Source: Azospirillaceae bacterium (GTDB lineage: Bacteria; Pseudomonadota; Alphaproteobacteria; Azospirillales; Azospirillaceae). Taken from it: 64,000 nucleotides of DNA. Under the pieces are notes generated by a model, which saw only the letters and a list, made by a program, of their open reading frames with translations, was not told the DNA's origin and ran no database searches. Where the stretch lies: positions 2,356,501 through 2,420,500 of the forward strand of contig JAPWJW010000003.1 of the NCBI GenBank assembly GCA_028283825.1, given 5' to 3'. The translations under genes were made by a program, and so were the position numbers. This document shows positions 19,947 through 30,108 of this stretch, one piece after another; within the stretch, counting starts at the first letter, position 1, and each line of letters starts with the position of its first letter.

Positions 19947-21767
19947 ATGAATATGCGTAACATCGCCATCATCGCGCACGTCGACCACGGCAAAACCACG
20001 CTGGTGGACGTGCTGCTGCGCCAGTCCGGTTCGTTCCGCGACAATCAGCAGGTCGCTGAACGCGCGATGGACAGCAACGACCTGGAACGCGAGCGCGGCA
20101 TCACCATCCTGGCCAAGTGCACCAGCGTCCTGTGGGAAGGTACCCGCATCAACATCGTCGACACCCCCGGCCACGCCGACTTCGGCGGCGAGGTGGAGCG
20201 TATCCTGAGCATGGTCGACGGCGTCATCCTGCTGTGCGACGCGGCCGAGGGCCCGCTGCCCCAGACCAAGTTCGTGCTGGGCAAGTCGCTGAAGCTGGGC
20301 ATGCGCCCCATCGTCGTCATCAACAAGGTGGACCGTTCCGACGCCCGCCCGGACGAAGTCCACAGCGAGGTGTTCGACCTGTTCGCCGCCCTGGACGCCA
20401 CGGACGAGCAGCTGGACTTCCCCACCCTGTTCGCCTCGGGCCGCAACGGCTGGGCGGCGGAAAGCCTGGACGCCCCGCGTGAGGACATGCGCCCGCTGTT
20501 CGAACTGGTGCTGCGCCACGTGCCGGCCCCCAAGGTCGACCTCGACGCCCCCTTCACCATGCTGGCTACCACGCTGGAAGCCAACCCCTACCTGGGCCGC
20601 CTGCTGACGGGCCGCATCCAGACCGGCACCGCCCGCGCCAACATGGCCATCAAGTCGCTGAGCGCCGACGGCAAGCTGATCGAACAGGGCCGCATCTCCA
20701 AGCTGCTGGCCTTCCGCGGGCTGGAGCGCGTGGGCGTGGAAGAGGCGCAGGCGGGTGACATCGTCGCCATCGCCGGCCTGACCAAGACCACCGTCGCCGA
20801 CACCATCTGCGAGCCGGCGGTGACCGAGCCCCTGGCCGCCCAGCCGATCGACCCGCCGACCCTGGCCATGACCTTCAGCGTCAACGACAGCCCGCTGGCG
20901 GGCCGCGAGGGCGACAAGGTCACCAGCCGCATGATCCGCGACCGCCTGATGCGCGAGGCCGAGGGCAACGTCGCCCTGCGCGTGCGCGAAACCACGAACG
21001 CCGACGCGTTCGAGGTGGCCGGCCGTGGCGAACTGCAGCTGGGCATCCTGATCGAAAACATGCGCCGCGAAGGCTATGAGCTGTCGATCTCCCGTCCGCG
21101 CGTGCTGCTGAAGACGGATGAGAACGGCCAGCGCCTGGAGCCGATCGAGGAAGTGGTCGTCGATGTGGACGAGGAATTCTCCGGCGCCGTGGTGCAGAAG
21201 ATTTCCGAGCGCAAGGGCGACATGCTGGAGATGCGTCCGTCCGGCGGCGGCAAGGTGCGTCTGGTGTTCCACGTGCCGTCGCGCGGCCTGATCGGGTACC
21301 AGAGCGAATTCCTGACCGACACCCGCGGCACCGGCCTGATGAACCGCCTGTACCACGGCTACGCCCCGTACAAGGGTCCCATCCAGGGCCGCCGCAACGG
21401 CGTGCTGATCTCCAACGGCGAGGGTGAGGCCGTGGCCTACGCCCTGTGGAACCTGGAAGACCGCGGCCCCATGATGATCGAGCCGGGCGCCAAGGTGTAC
21501 CAGGGCATGATCATCGGTGAGCACAGCCGGGGCAACGACCTGGAAGTGAACGTCCTGAAGGGCAAGCAGCTGACCAACATCCGCGCCGCCGGCAAGGATG
21601 AGGCCGTGCGCCTGACCACGCCGATGGACATGTCCCTGGAAAAGGCCCTGGCCTACATCGAGGACGAGGAACTGGTGGAAGTGACGCCGAAGTCCATCCG
21701 CCTGCGCAAGCGCCTGCTGGACCCGACCGACCGCAAGCGCGCCCAGAAGCAGTCCGAAGCCGGCTGA
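19947..21767 (+). CDS. typA: Translational GTPase TypA/BipA
   Basis: 606 residues, normal length. P-loop AHVDHGKTT (10-18), switch I region [21 protein letters not shown] (G3) and NKVDR (G4) are intact; EF-G-like domains and the BipA-specific C-terminus ([28 protein letters not shown]) follow. Ribosome-associated factor for stress and late 50S assembly. Start chosen at the ATG of [16 protein letters not shown]; the frame is open further upstream but without similarity. A strong terminator follows. Confidence 0.97.
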   Translation: MNMRNIAIIAHVDHGKTTLVDVLLRQSGSFRDNQQVAERAMDSNDLERERGITILAKCTSVLWEGTRINIVDTPGHADFGGEVERILSMVDGVILLCDAAEGPLPQTKFVLGKSLKLGMRPIVVINKVDRSDARPDEVHSEVFDLFAALDATDEQLDFPTLFASGRNGWAAESLDAPREDMRPLFELVLRHVPAPKVDLDAPFTMLATTLEANPYLGRLLTGRIQTGTARANMAIKSLSADGKLIEQGRISKLLAFRGLERVGVEEAQAGDIVAIAGLTKTTVADTICEPAVTEPLAAQPIDPPTLAMTFSVNDSPLAGREGDKVTSRMIRDRLMREAEGNVALRVRETTNADAFEVAGRGELQLGILIENMRREGYELSISRPRVLLKTDENGQRLEPIEEVVVDVDEEFSGAVVQKISERKGDMLEMRPSGGGKVRLVFHVPSRGLIGYQSEFLTDTRGTGLMNRLYHGYAPYKGPIQGRRNGVLISNGEGEAVAYALWNLEDRGPMMIEPGAKVYQGMIIGEHSRGNDLEVNVLKGKQLTNIRAAGKDEAVRLTTPMDMSLEKALAYIEDEELVEVTPKSIRLRKRLLDPTDRKRAQKQSEAG

Positions 21768-21796
21768 TCGCTGTCCTTGTCGTGTTGAGTATCGAA

Positions 21797-21829
21797 GCCC
21801 CGTCCACCGCAAGGTGGGCGGGGTTTTCG
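21797..21829 (+). terminator. Intrinsic terminator after typA
   Basis: GCCCCGTCCACC-gcaa-GGTGGGCGGGG then TTTT, 30 nt beyond the typA stop. Confidence 0.9.
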
Positions 21830-21867
21830 CTTATATCAGCGGCATTTGGTCGTAATCTCTCAAATGC

Positions 21868-21978
21868 GCCCTCAGTCGCCGGGCGGCCACATCCGTGGCC
21901 TTGGCTCACGGGCCTGGCCGGCCCGGGCCGGCAGTCGCCGGCCTACCAACAGCATGAGTCGTCATCTCATGCTGTTGG
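21868..21978 (-). repeat. Multi-stem intergenic repeat, copy 4
   Basis: Reverse orientation. Stem 1 CAACAGCATGAG/CTCATGCTGTTG is a perfect 12-bp hairpin unlike stem 1 in other copies; stem 2 GCCGGC-gact-GCCGGC; stem 3 is collapsed; stem 4 GGCCAC-ggat-GTGGCC. Lies between typA and the cupin gene. Confidence 0.75.
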
Positions 21979-22064
21979 TACTGGGTGCGTCTCGCACGAA
22001 CGTCCAATACGGGCGCCCCGCCCGGTCCGCATGGTGCGGCCTCCACCAACCCGGAGCCTCGTCC

Positions 22065-22439
22065 ATGCCGCCTACCCCCGTCCGCTTCGCCGACAAGTTC
22101 GCCCTGTTCACCGAGCAGTGGCGGCCCAAGGTGGTGGCGGAGATGAACGACTATCAGTTCAAGCTGTCGCGGTTGCAGGGCGACTTCCTCTGGCACGCCC
22201 ACGCCGACACGGATGAAACCTTCATCGTGCTGGAGGGCGAACTGCGCCTGGATTTCCGCGACGGTTCCATCACCCTGGCCGCCGGCGAAATGGCGGTGGT
22301 GCCCAAGGGTGTGGAGCACAAGCCGTCCTCCGTGGCCGAAGTGAAGCTGCTGTTGATTGAGCCGCGCGGGGTGGTCAACACCGGCGATGCCGCCGCCGCC
22401 GCCGGCGACCGCACCGCGGAGAACGACGTGTGGGTTTAG
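22065..22439 (+). CDS. Single-domain cupin protein
   Basis: 124 residues. One cupin barrel with metal-ligand-like HAHADTDETFIVLEGEL (motif 1) and GEMAVVPKGVEHKP (motif 2). This is the mannose-6-phosphate-isomerase-like small cupin class often found as stand-alone binding or enzyme domains. I chose the ATG at 22065; the frame is open to 21846 through the repeat, which is unlikely to be coding. Function cannot be stated beyond the fold. Confidence 0.8.
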   Translation: MPPTPVRFADKFALFTEQWRPKVVAEMNDYQFKLSRLQGDFLWHAHADTDETFIVLEGELRLDFRDGSITLAAGEMAVVPKGVEHKPSSVAEVKLLLIEPRGVVNTGDAAAAAGDRTAENDVWV

Positions 22440-22478
22440 GGCCGGGCACGTTCGGCCCCAAATCCCCATTCGTCCCGA

Positions 22479-23387
22479 TCAATCCGGCAGGCTGAGCGCC
22501 ACCGGCCCGGCCGTTTCCGGCAAGGGTGGGATGGGGCCGGCGTGGGCCACATCGGTGGACCGGCTGACGGCTTCCCAGGCCTTCGCGTCTTCCACCCGCT
22601 TGGCATCGACCAGCCCGAAGAAATGCAGGGCGTCGCCACCCAGCAGCAGGTGGGTGGGTAGCACCGGGTGGTCGGCCAGCCTCAGGATCACCTGCGCCAC
22701 CTTGGCGGGGTCGCCGGCCTCATTGCCGATGTAGTCGCGCAGCATCTCCAGCATGGCGCCCACCGTGGGCTGGTAGTCGGGCAGCAGGTCGGGGACGGCC
22801 TGCCGCGCCCGCTGGCCCCAGCCGGTGCGCATGCCGCCGGGCTCCAGGGCGCAAAGCTGGATGCCGAACGGTGCCAGTTCCATGGCCAGCACCTCCGTCA
22901 GGCCGCCCACCGCCCATTTGGCCGCCTGATAGGCGCTGAGGCCCGGCGTGCCCACCCGGCCGCCGACGGAGGAGATTTGCAGGATATGCCCGGTGCGCTG
23001 GGCCCGCATCACCGGGATGGCGGCGCGGGTGACGTTGACCACGCCGAACAGGTTGGTTTCGATCTGGTCGCGGAATCGCCCCGGATCCATCTGCTCGAAC
23101 GGGGCCGTCTCACCATAGCCGGCGTTGTTCACCACCACGTCCAACCGGCCGAAGGCGTTCACCGCCAGGGACACCGCGTCCGTCGCGGCGGCGGCGTCCG
23201 TCACGTCCAGGGCCGCGATGCGCACCCGGGGGCCGTACTTGTCGGCCAGGTCGGCCAATTCCGCCGGCCGGCGGGCGGTGGCGACCAATTGATGCCCGGC
23301 GGCCAGCACCGCCTCCGCCACCGCGCGGCCCAGCCCGGCGGCGCTGCCGGTGACCAGCCAGACCTTCGATGTGTTTGTCGGGCTCAT
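22479..23387 (-). CDS. Short-chain dehydrogenase/reductase
   Basis: 302 residues. Rossmann nucleotide motif TGSAAGLG (13-20), NNAGYG, catalytic Ser (ISSVGG) and YQAAK are all present, so it should be active. The C-terminal extension (LLGGDALHFFGLVDAKRVEDAKAWE) is typical of the oxidoreductase subgroup regulated by adjacent TetR proteins. Preceded by an 18-bp palindrome-like operator also found upstream of the TetR gene, implying repression by it and induction by an unknown ligand. Confidence 0.88.
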   Translation of the reverse strand: MSPTNTSKVWLVTGSAAGLGRAVAEAVLAAGHQLVATARRPAELADLADKYGPRVRIAALDVTDAAAATDAVSLAVNAFGRLDVVVNNAGYGETAPFEQMDPGRFRDQIETNLFGVVNVTRAAIPVMRAQRTGHILQISSVGGRVGTPGLSAYQAAKWAVGGLTEVLAMELAPFGIQLCALEPGGMRTGWGQRARQAVPDLLPDYQPTVGAMLEMLRDYIGNEAGDPAKVAQVILRLADHPVLPTHLLLGGDALHFFGLVDAKRVEDAKAWEAVSRSTDVAHAGPIPPLPETAGPVALSLPD

Positions 23388-23415
23388 GGGATTGCTCCTT
23401 GGTTTGGGTTGATAA

Positions 23416-23433
23416 TGAGTATGTGCACACTCA
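23416..23433. promoter_or_regulatory. TetR operator upstream of the SDR gene
   Basis: TGAGTATGTGCACACTCA, an inverted repeat with GTGCAC centre, 28 nt upstream of the SDR start. It matches the site at 24072-24089 in 15 of 18 positions. Confidence 0.65.
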
Positions 23434-23485
23434 TTTATTCAGCAAAAAGAAAGGCGCCGGGGGACATGTCCCGGCGCCCGGGGTG

Positions 23486-24055
23486 TCAGCGGGAAATGGC
23501 GTTCCAGAAGGCGTCGAAGCCGGCGGTGCGATAGCGCTCAGCGGCGGCGGGCTCCCGCAGGATGAAATCCATGGTGGCTTCGGCCATGGCGGTCAGCATG
23601 GCGGCGGCGAAGCCGGGCGGCTGGTCGCGCAGGGTGCCCTGGGCGACGCCGTCCAGCACCAACTGATCGAGACGGGCGAAGCCGGCGCTGCCCTCGACCC
23701 GCGTCTGGGGTGTCAGCCGGTCCGACACCATCAACTGGGCCATGGCGCGGCGCTGGGCGGGGACGCGCACACCCCAATCGACGAAGGCGTTCCAGACATG
23801 GTGGGCGCGGTCGCGCAAGGGCGCGTCGCCCGGGTAGGCCGTCATCATCTCCGCCCGCAATCCACCCTTGATCGTCAGGTACAGCTGGTTCAGCAGGTCG
23901 TCCTTGGTGGGGAAATAGGTGAACAGCGTGCCCTCCGCGATGCCGGCCAGCTTGGCGATGCGGGCCGTGGGCGCGCCCACCCCCTGCTCCGCCACCACCT
24001 GGGTGGCGGCCGCCAGGATGGCGTTGTGCTTGTCTTCGCTTTTGGGCCGGGCCAT
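23486..24055 (-). CDS. TetR-family transcriptional repressor
   Basis: 189 residues. N-terminal HTH (ILAAATQVVAEQGVGAPTARIAKLAGIAEGTLFTYFPTKDDLL) is canonical TetR; the remaining helical domain would bind a ligand. Directly upstream of the SDR on the same strand with its own operator. The shared site suggests autoregulation and control of the SDR. Confidence 0.9.
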   Translation of the reverse strand: MARPKSEDKHNAILAAATQVVAEQGVGAPTARIAKLAGIAEGTLFTYFPTKDDLLNQLYLTIKGGLRAEMMTAYPGDAPLRDRAHHVWNAFVDWGVRVPAQRRAMAQLMVSDRLTPQTRVEGSAGFARLDQLVLDGVAQGTLRDQPPGFAAAMLTAMAEATMDFILREPAAAERYRTAGFDAFWNAISR

Positions 24056-24071
24056 GGGACGCGTCGCTTGA

Positions 24072-24089
24072 TGAGTGAGTGCACGCTCA
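24072..24089. promoter_or_regulatory. TetR operator upstream of the TetR gene
   Basis: TGAGTGAGTGCACGCTCA, 17 nt upstream of the tetR-type start. Same spacing and GTGCAC core as the site before the SDR gene. Confidence 0.65.
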
Positions 24090-24463
24090 ACATAGGGCCC
24101 CGCTCACCTTATTAAAGTGCGCCGTGTCACAGCCGGTCACTCGGTCATCCGTTCGGTGCGCAGCGGAAAACACCTTACGATTGATGCGCATCAGGGCGGC
24201 CGGCCCATTTTCCAAGTTAAGATTTCATTCTAAGACGCGAGGCCGCCGCATGGGTGTCTCGCGCTTTGGTGGTGGTGGCCGCCACCGACCGCGCTTGCGC
24301 ACGGTATGGTAAATGGCCAAGACTAAAGGGAGGGGTGGCTTTTGGCCGCTGCCTGACGGAATTTCCACCGCCTTGCCCATCGATGCCGTTAACCTTGATG
24401 GTGACGGCCCCGATGGGATGGGGCGTGCAAGATGAAAATCGTTCGGGAAGAGAGGAAACCATC
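24090..24463. other. Intergenic region before the thiolase gene
   Basis: About 370 bp between the divergent TetR gene and phaA. It must hold the phaA promoter. A GGTGG/CCACC stem lies near 24270-24290. The thiolase frame is open through part of it, but the translation is not thiolase-like. GAGAGGA at 24450-24456 is the phaA ribosome site. Confidence 0.5.
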
Positions 24464-25639
<1,176 letters not shown>

Positions 25640-25713
25640 TTGGCCCTTTTCTGAAAAGGGCCTGCGGCTGGATTGATCTTTCCGGCTGCGCAACTGGTTA
25701 GGTGCCCGTTGAG

Positions 25714-25751
25714 GGCCGGCACGGGTGGTGGCATCACCGCCCGTGCCGGCC
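25714..25751. other. Perfect 12-bp hairpin between phaA and phaB
   Basis: GGCCGGCACGGG pairs with CCCGTGCCGGCC around a loop that itself has GGTG/CACC. No T-run, so it is more likely an mRNA-stability or processing stem than a terminator. Confidence 0.5.
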
Positions 25752-25855
25752 GGACGGGGGGGAGGAATGGGGACGCCAAACTGGGCGTGATGCCGATCCT
25801 CCTTTTGTGGCGTGAACGCTTGATGGTCGATTTCTGACTCGTAGGGGAGGAACAG

Positions 25856-26581
25856 ATGACAGCGCGTGTTGCATTGGTGACGGGTGGTACCCGCGGCATC
25901 GGCGAGGCGATCTCGGTGGCGTTGAAGGACGCCGGTTACAAGGTCGCCGCCAACTACGCCGGCAATGAGCAGAAGGCGCGCGAATTCACGGAGCGGACGG
26001 GCATCCCGGCCTATCGCTTCGACGTGGCGAATTTCGAGGATGTGCGCCACGGCATGGGCAAGATCGAGGCCGACCTGGGCCCGATCGAGATCATCGTCAA
26101 CAATGCCGGCATCACCCGTGACGGCGTGATCCACCGCATGACGTTCGAGCAGTGGAACGAGGTCATCCAGACCAACCTCGCCTCCTGCTTCAACACCTGC
26201 CGGGTGGCCATCGACGGCATGCGGGCGCGCGGCTTCGGCCGCATCGTCAACATCGGCTCCATCAACGGCCAGGCGGGCCAGTACGGCCAGGTGAACTACG
26301 CCGCTGCCAAGTCCGGCATCCACGGCTTCACCAAGGCCATGGCGCAGGAAGGCGCGGCCAAGGGCGTGACGGTCAACGCCATCGCCCCCGGTTACATCGA
26401 CACCGACATGGTGCGCGCGGTGCCGGCCAACGTGCTGGAAAAGATCGTGGCCAAGATCCCGGTCGGCCGCTTGGGCAAGGCCGAGGAGATCGCCCGCGGC
26501 GTGCTGTTCCTGGTGGCGGACGACGCCGGTTTCGTCACCGGCTCCACCCTGTCCATCAACGGCGGGCAGCATATGTATTGA
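25856..26581 (+). CDS. phaB: Acetoacetyl-CoA reductase (NADPH)
   Basis: 241 residues. SDR with TGGTRGIG (9-16), NNAGITRDG, catalytic Ser (IGSINGQAGQYGQ) and YAAAK; the GQAGQ-GQVNYAAAK run and GFTKAMAQEGA are typical of PhaB. Makes (R)-3-hydroxybutyryl-CoA for PHB. GGGGAGG ribosome site 8 nt upstream. Works with phaA; no phaC lies in the window. Confidence 0.95.
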   Translation: MTARVALVTGGTRGIGEAISVALKDAGYKVAANYAGNEQKAREFTERTGIPAYRFDVANFEDVRHGMGKIEADLGPIEIIVNNAGITRDGVIHRMTFEQWNEVIQTNLASCFNTCRVAIDGMRARGFGRIVNIGSINGQAGQYGQVNYAAAKSGIHGFTKAMAQEGAAKGVTVNAIAPGYIDTDMVRAVPANVLEKIVAKIPVGRLGKAEEIARGVLFLVADDAGFVTGSTLSINGGQHMY

Positions 26582-26585
26582 TGGT

Positions 26586-26683
26586 CTCAGGCGCCGGGCG
26601 CTGGCATCCGCCGGCTCGGCTGTCCTCGCTTTCCAGTCCGCCTGCGGCTCCCCGGAAAGCTGCGGCGCCCGCAGTTGCGGGCT
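26586..26683 (-). repeat. Multi-stem intergenic repeat, copy 5
   Basis: Reverse orientation, 5 nt after the phaB stop. Stem 2 GCCCGC-aact-GCGGGC, stem 3 GCTTTCC/GGAAAGC, stem 4 GCCGGC-ggat-GCCAGC (one mismatch). Confidence 0.8.
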
Positions 26684-26813
26684 AGTCGCTGCGCTCCGGG
26701 CAAGTCAGGGCGGCGCGGTTGGTTGGTTGAGACGTTGGCCTGGCGCATGAGGTTTGCGGTATGACGGGGGCGGGTTCCGGTGACGGGCCCGCCCTTTGTT
26801 TTTGGATGTCCCC

Positions 26814-27296
26814 ATGTCCGCTCAGCCGCCCTCATCGCCCCATCTGTACCCGGACCAGCCGCGTGTCGGCGTGGGCGTGCTGGTGTGGAAGGGCGACCAG
26901 CTGCTGCTGATCCGCCGGGCCAAGGCGCCCTTGGCCGGCGAGTGGTGCCTGCCGGGCGGCAGCCAGGAACTGGGCGAAGGATTGTTCCAGACGGCGGCGC
27001 GTGAGGTGCGGGAGGAAACGGGCGTGACCTGCCGGCCCTACACCGTGCTGACGGCGGTGGACGGCATCACACGCGACCCCAGGCCCGCGGGGACGGGGCC
27101 GGAGGTGGAACCCCGCATACGGTTCCACTTCACCATCGTGGAAATCATGGCGGAGTATGTCGGTGGGGACCCGGTGGCCGGCGACGACGCGGCCGAAGCC
27201 CTGTGGGGAACCCGGGCCGACTGCGACCGGCTGGTGACCTGGCCATCGATCAAGGCGGTGGTGGATCTGGGCTGGGCCGCGCGGTTCGGCCGCTGA
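26814..27296 (+). CDS. Nudix hydrolase
   Basis: 160 residues. Complete Nudix box at 49-71 (GGSQELGEGLFQTAAREVREETGV matches Gx5Ex7REUxEExGU), so Mg-dependent pyrophosphohydrolase activity is expected. The preceding LPGG context resembles the ADP-ribose/NADH-type group, but substrate cannot be read from sequence. ATG 26814 chosen over an in-frame start at 26796. Confidence 0.88.
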   Translation: MSAQPPSSPHLYPDQPRVGVGVLVWKGDQLLLIRRAKAPLAGEWCLPGGSQELGEGLFQTAAREVREETGVTCRPYTVLTAVDGITRDPRPAGTGPEVEPRIRFHFTIVEIMAEYVGGDPVAGDDAAEALWGTRADCDRLVTWPSIKAVVDLGWAARFGR

Positions 27297-27321
27297 AATA
27301 CCGAAGAAAAGAGATGGGGAT

Positions 27322-28197
27322 ATGAACCAAGCCAACGTGCGGCGGGCCACCCTGATCGGGGCCGGCGCCATCCTGTTGTGGGCGACCCTGGCGCTGCTGA
27401 CCACCCTGACCGGCCCTATCCCGCCGTTCGAGACGGAGGCGGTGGCCTTCGCCGTGGGCGGCCTGACCGGCATCGTCGCCATGGTGGCGCGCGGCCGCTC
27501 GCCCCTGGCGGCGGTGAAGCAGCCGCCGGCGGCCTGGGCCTTGGGCGTGGGCGGGCTGTTCGGCTATCACTTCCTCTATTTCCTGTCGCTGAAGTCCGCC
27601 CCGGCGGCGGAGGCCAACCTCATCAACTATCTGTGGCCGCTGCTGATCGTGCTGTTCGCCGGCCTGCTGCCGGGGGAACGGCTGGGGCGGCGCCAGGTGC
27701 TGGGCGCCTGCGTCGGCTTGGCCGGCACGGTGTTGCTGGTGACGGGCGGCCAGGGCGTGCATGTCGACCCCGCCTATCTGCCGGGCTTCCTGGCGGCGGC
27801 GGGGGCGGCCGTCACCTGGGGTGCCTATTCCACCCTGTCGCGCCTGCTGGGCTCGGTGCCCACCGACGCCGTGGCCTTCTTCTGCCTAGGCACCGCCGTG
27901 CTGTCCGCCGTCTGCCATGTGGCGCTGGAGGTGACGGTGGTGCCCGACGCCGGCCAGTGGGCCCTGCTGGCGCTGATGGGCCTGGGGCCGGTCGGGGCCG
28001 CCTTCTTCGCCTGGGACATCGGCATGAAGCGCGGCGATATCCACACCCTGGGTGCGCTCAGCTATGCCACGCCGCTCATGTCCACCCTGCTGCTGATCCT
28101 GGCCGGTCGGGCCCAGCCCAGCTGGGTGGTGGCGGCGTCCTGCCTGCTGATCATCACCGGCGCCGTCATCGCCAGCCGCCGTCCGCGCCCCGCATAA
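27322..28197 (+). CDS. DMT-family exporter, YddG-like
   Basis: 291 residues, ten TM helices in two EamA repeats. The FGYHFLYFLSLKSAPAAEANLINYLWPLLIVLFAGLL segment is characteristic of the YddG aromatic-amino-acid exporter branch. GAGATGGGG lies upstream of the ATG. Probably exports aromatic amino acids; this is inference by similarity. Confidence 0.8.
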   Translation: MNQANVRRATLIGAGAILLWATLALLTTLTGPIPPFETEAVAFAVGGLTGIVAMVARGRSPLAAVKQPPAAWALGVGGLFGYHFLYFLSLKSAPAAEANLINYLWPLLIVLFAGLLPGERLGRRQVLGACVGLAGTVLLVTGGQGVHVDPAYLPGFLAAAGAAVTWGAYSTLSRLLGSVPTDAVAFFCLGTAVLSAVCHVALEVTVVPDAGQWALLALMGLGPVGAAFFAWDIGMKRGDIHTLGALSYATPLMSTLLLILAGRAQPSWVVAASCLLIITGAVIASRRPRPA

Positions 28198-28317
28198 ACA
28201 CCCGCCCCAGATACCCCTTGCGCAAGCCGCACGCATCCGCTAGTTTCCGCGCCGCTTCGCCAGCCGGCCCCTTTCCCGTTCGACAGCAAAACGGGGGCCG
28301 GACACGGGAATGGATAC

Positions 28318-28407
28318 GGAGAGGTGCCGGAGCGGTCGAACGGGGCGGTCTCGAAAACCGTTGAACCAGCGATGGTTCCGTGGGTTCGAATCCCACCCTC
28401 TCCGCCA
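28318..28407 (+). tRNA. tRNA-Ser (anticodon CGA)
   Basis: 90 nt including encoded CCA. Acceptor GGAGAGG pairs with CCTCTCC (28397-28403), discriminator G. The anticodon loop CTCGAAA places CGA at 28352-28354; a long variable arm (type II) and GGTTCGAATCC T-loop follow. Reads UCG serine codons. Confidence 0.97.
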
Positions 28408-28810
28408 TTTCCTTTAAAATCAGGCGCTTACGATCCTGTATGATCCCGGCCTGACCCGCTCAGGACCGGGCGAATCCATTTTCATTTGCTACATAGGTGC
28501 TACAAGGCTGGCCGCTTGTAGCAAGGCGAGCGTCTTGTCAGTCCGAAGTCCGGTGCTTGTCCCTCATCCAGTCGAGTATCATCTGGCCGCCGATTTCATG
28601 CCTGAAAAATCGGGCAGGCTGAACGAGGGGATGCCGTCGTCTTGGGCAGCGAGATGGGCATGACGACAATGGCGACGCCTTGGACGGCGGCGGCCCCGGG
28701 GGGCGGCTCAGGGGCATCGGTTGAAGTTTTCACCTTACAGCCGGCCGTAGCGCTGGACTGCTTCTCGCGTAATTGTCACGCTTACCTGAACCATTTCACT
28801 GGTGGGTAGC
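28408..28810. other. Region downstream of tRNA-Ser, possible island boundary
   Basis: About 400 bp without a credible gene. Base composition drops compared with the core. It contains GCTACATAGGTGCTACAAGG and CTTGTAGC, an inverted match around 28490-28520, the kind of sequence seen near integrase sites, but no integrase frame and no second copy of the tRNA 3' end that I can find. Confidence 0.4.
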
Positions 28811-29755
28811 ATGTCATCGGATACGCGTCGCCTGACAGGCATTCAACTCGACCTTGCCTTTGGTACAGCCAATGTAAAATTGCCTGCATGGTTCGCTGAG
28901 CAGGTAAACCCGGCTATGCGCGTGGACATTCTGAACGATCTCATCGACGAGCTAAGTGCCCTGCGCGATGTTGCTATGGAGGGTTGGGGCGACCATTTAG
29001 CTGAGGTCGACGACGAAGATTTAGATGATGAACCTGCGCCCCGCCCGGAATTTCGAACATTAACCGGAATTAAGATCAATATTGAAGAGGGGGCGATTCA
29101 GATCGACCTGCCGAATTGGTTTGAGTCTATGGACACCCTTATGAAGGCGGATGTCACGCGCGACCTCAAATTCTATTTCGATGATCTCTACGATGAAGCT
29201 CTCGGCGAGTACCAAGCAGAAGTCGAAACTATTGTGGATGAGGTGAAAGCCAAGCATCGGGGTTCGGCGACGGTGATCCCCCTTCACACAAGGCGGCCGA
29301 ATCCCATCGCATCGAAGGTGCCAAATGAAGATCGGGAGGAATCGGACCTCCATTGGTATGAAATCGATTGGACCGGAGATGTACGCGTATGGGGCCGCGA
29401 CACCATATCAGCCGCCACCCCCGAAGCGGCGCTGGCGGCTTTCAAGGCGAAGTACCGGCGGAATCCCTTCTCCGTTGCTGAGTTTGTCAGCCTGGACCTT
29501 GTGGAAGGCGCCCAGGTCGTCAATATCGTGGACCTGTCGCGGGCCGGGGATGCGGAGGACGGTGGAGAAATTCCCATTGAGGAGGATACAAACCTCCCGC
29601 TCTGGGACGCCTATGGCAGTCGCGAAGAACCGATCATGATCGACTTGGATCAGGTCCCATCCTTGACCATTACGCCCACTGCCAAGCGCAAGATAGCTCG
29701 GTATATTGGCTTGCACCGCCGTGAGACACGACCGTCGGCGGCGCCTATCAAATAG
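28811..29755 (+). CDS. Hypothetical protein with internal tandem duplication
   Basis: About 314 residues, no family recognised. Two related modules: residues 8-68 (LTGIQLDLAFGTANVKLPAWF...) and 84-143 (LTGIKINIEEGAIQIDLPNWF...), sharing LTGI-x6-G-x5-LPxWF, then D-x3-DL and an acidic end with VDE. A third part (about 180-235, HWYEIDWTGDVRVWGRDTISAATPEAALAAFKAKY) looks like a separate small alpha/beta domain. No signal peptide or TM. Composition is AT-richer than neighbours, suggesting acquisition. ATG 28811 used; a start at 28802 is also in frame. Confidence 0.65.
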   Translation: MSSDTRRLTGIQLDLAFGTANVKLPAWFAEQVNPAMRVDILNDLIDELSALRDVAMEGWGDHLAEVDDEDLDDEPAPRPEFRTLTGIKINIEEGAIQIDLPNWFESMDTLMKADVTRDLKFYFDDLYDEALGEYQAEVETIVDEVKAKHRGSATVIPLHTRRPNPIASKVPNEDREESDLHWYEIDWTGDVRVWGRDTISAATPEAALAAFKAKYRRNPFSVAEFVSLDLVEGAQVVNIVDLSRAGDAEDGGEIPIEEDTNLPLWDAYGSREEPIMIDLDQVPSLTITPTAKRKIARYIGLHRRETRPSAAPIK

Positions 29756-29828
29756 AGGCGTCACGCTCTATCGGAGAGCGCTACCTTGACATGGTAGGGG
29801 TCACCTGCCTGCCTTACGGTGCCGCCCC

Positions 29829-29873
29829 TTGACGTAAGAACGGCCGTAATTACATAATGGCGTAGCAATGTAA
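29829..29873 (+). promoter_or_regulatory. Toxin-antitoxin promoter and operator
   Basis: TTGACG (29829-29834) and CATAAT (29853-29858) with 18-bp spacing make a good promoter. An inverted repeat TTACAT/ATGTAA (29850-29855 and 29868-29873) overlaps the -10, as expected for autoregulation by the AbrB-type antitoxin. AAGGAG follows at 29872-29877. Confidence 0.6.
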
Positions 29874-29883
29874 GGAGCGCGCC

Positions 29884-30108
29884 ATGCACACCACCAAGCT
29901 GACCAAGGTCGGGAACTCCACGGGGATCACCATCCCTCGGGACGTGCTGGCCGAGGCGCACCTGGACCGTGGCGACGAGGTCACCCTGTCGGTGCGCGAT
30001 GGCCGCATCGAAATCGCCAAGTCCGATGATGCCTACAGCAAGGCCATGGACGCCGGCCGGGCCTTCTCCGCCCGTTACCGCCGCGCCATGGCGGTGTTGG
30101 CCAAGTGA
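29884..30108 (+). CDS. AbrB/MazE-type antitoxin
   Basis: 74 residues. Swapped-hairpin DNA-binding fold: TKVGNSTGITIPRDVLAEAHLDRGDEVTL is the SpoVT/AbrB motif; the C-terminal part (about 45-74) would wrap the toxin. Overlaps the toxin start by 4 nt (ATGA-type junction), so the two are co-translated. Should repress its own promoter. Confidence 0.88.
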   Translation: MHTTKLTKVGNSTGITIPRDVLAEAHLDRGDEVTLSVRDGRIEIAKSDDAYSKAMDAGRAFSARYRRAMAVLAK

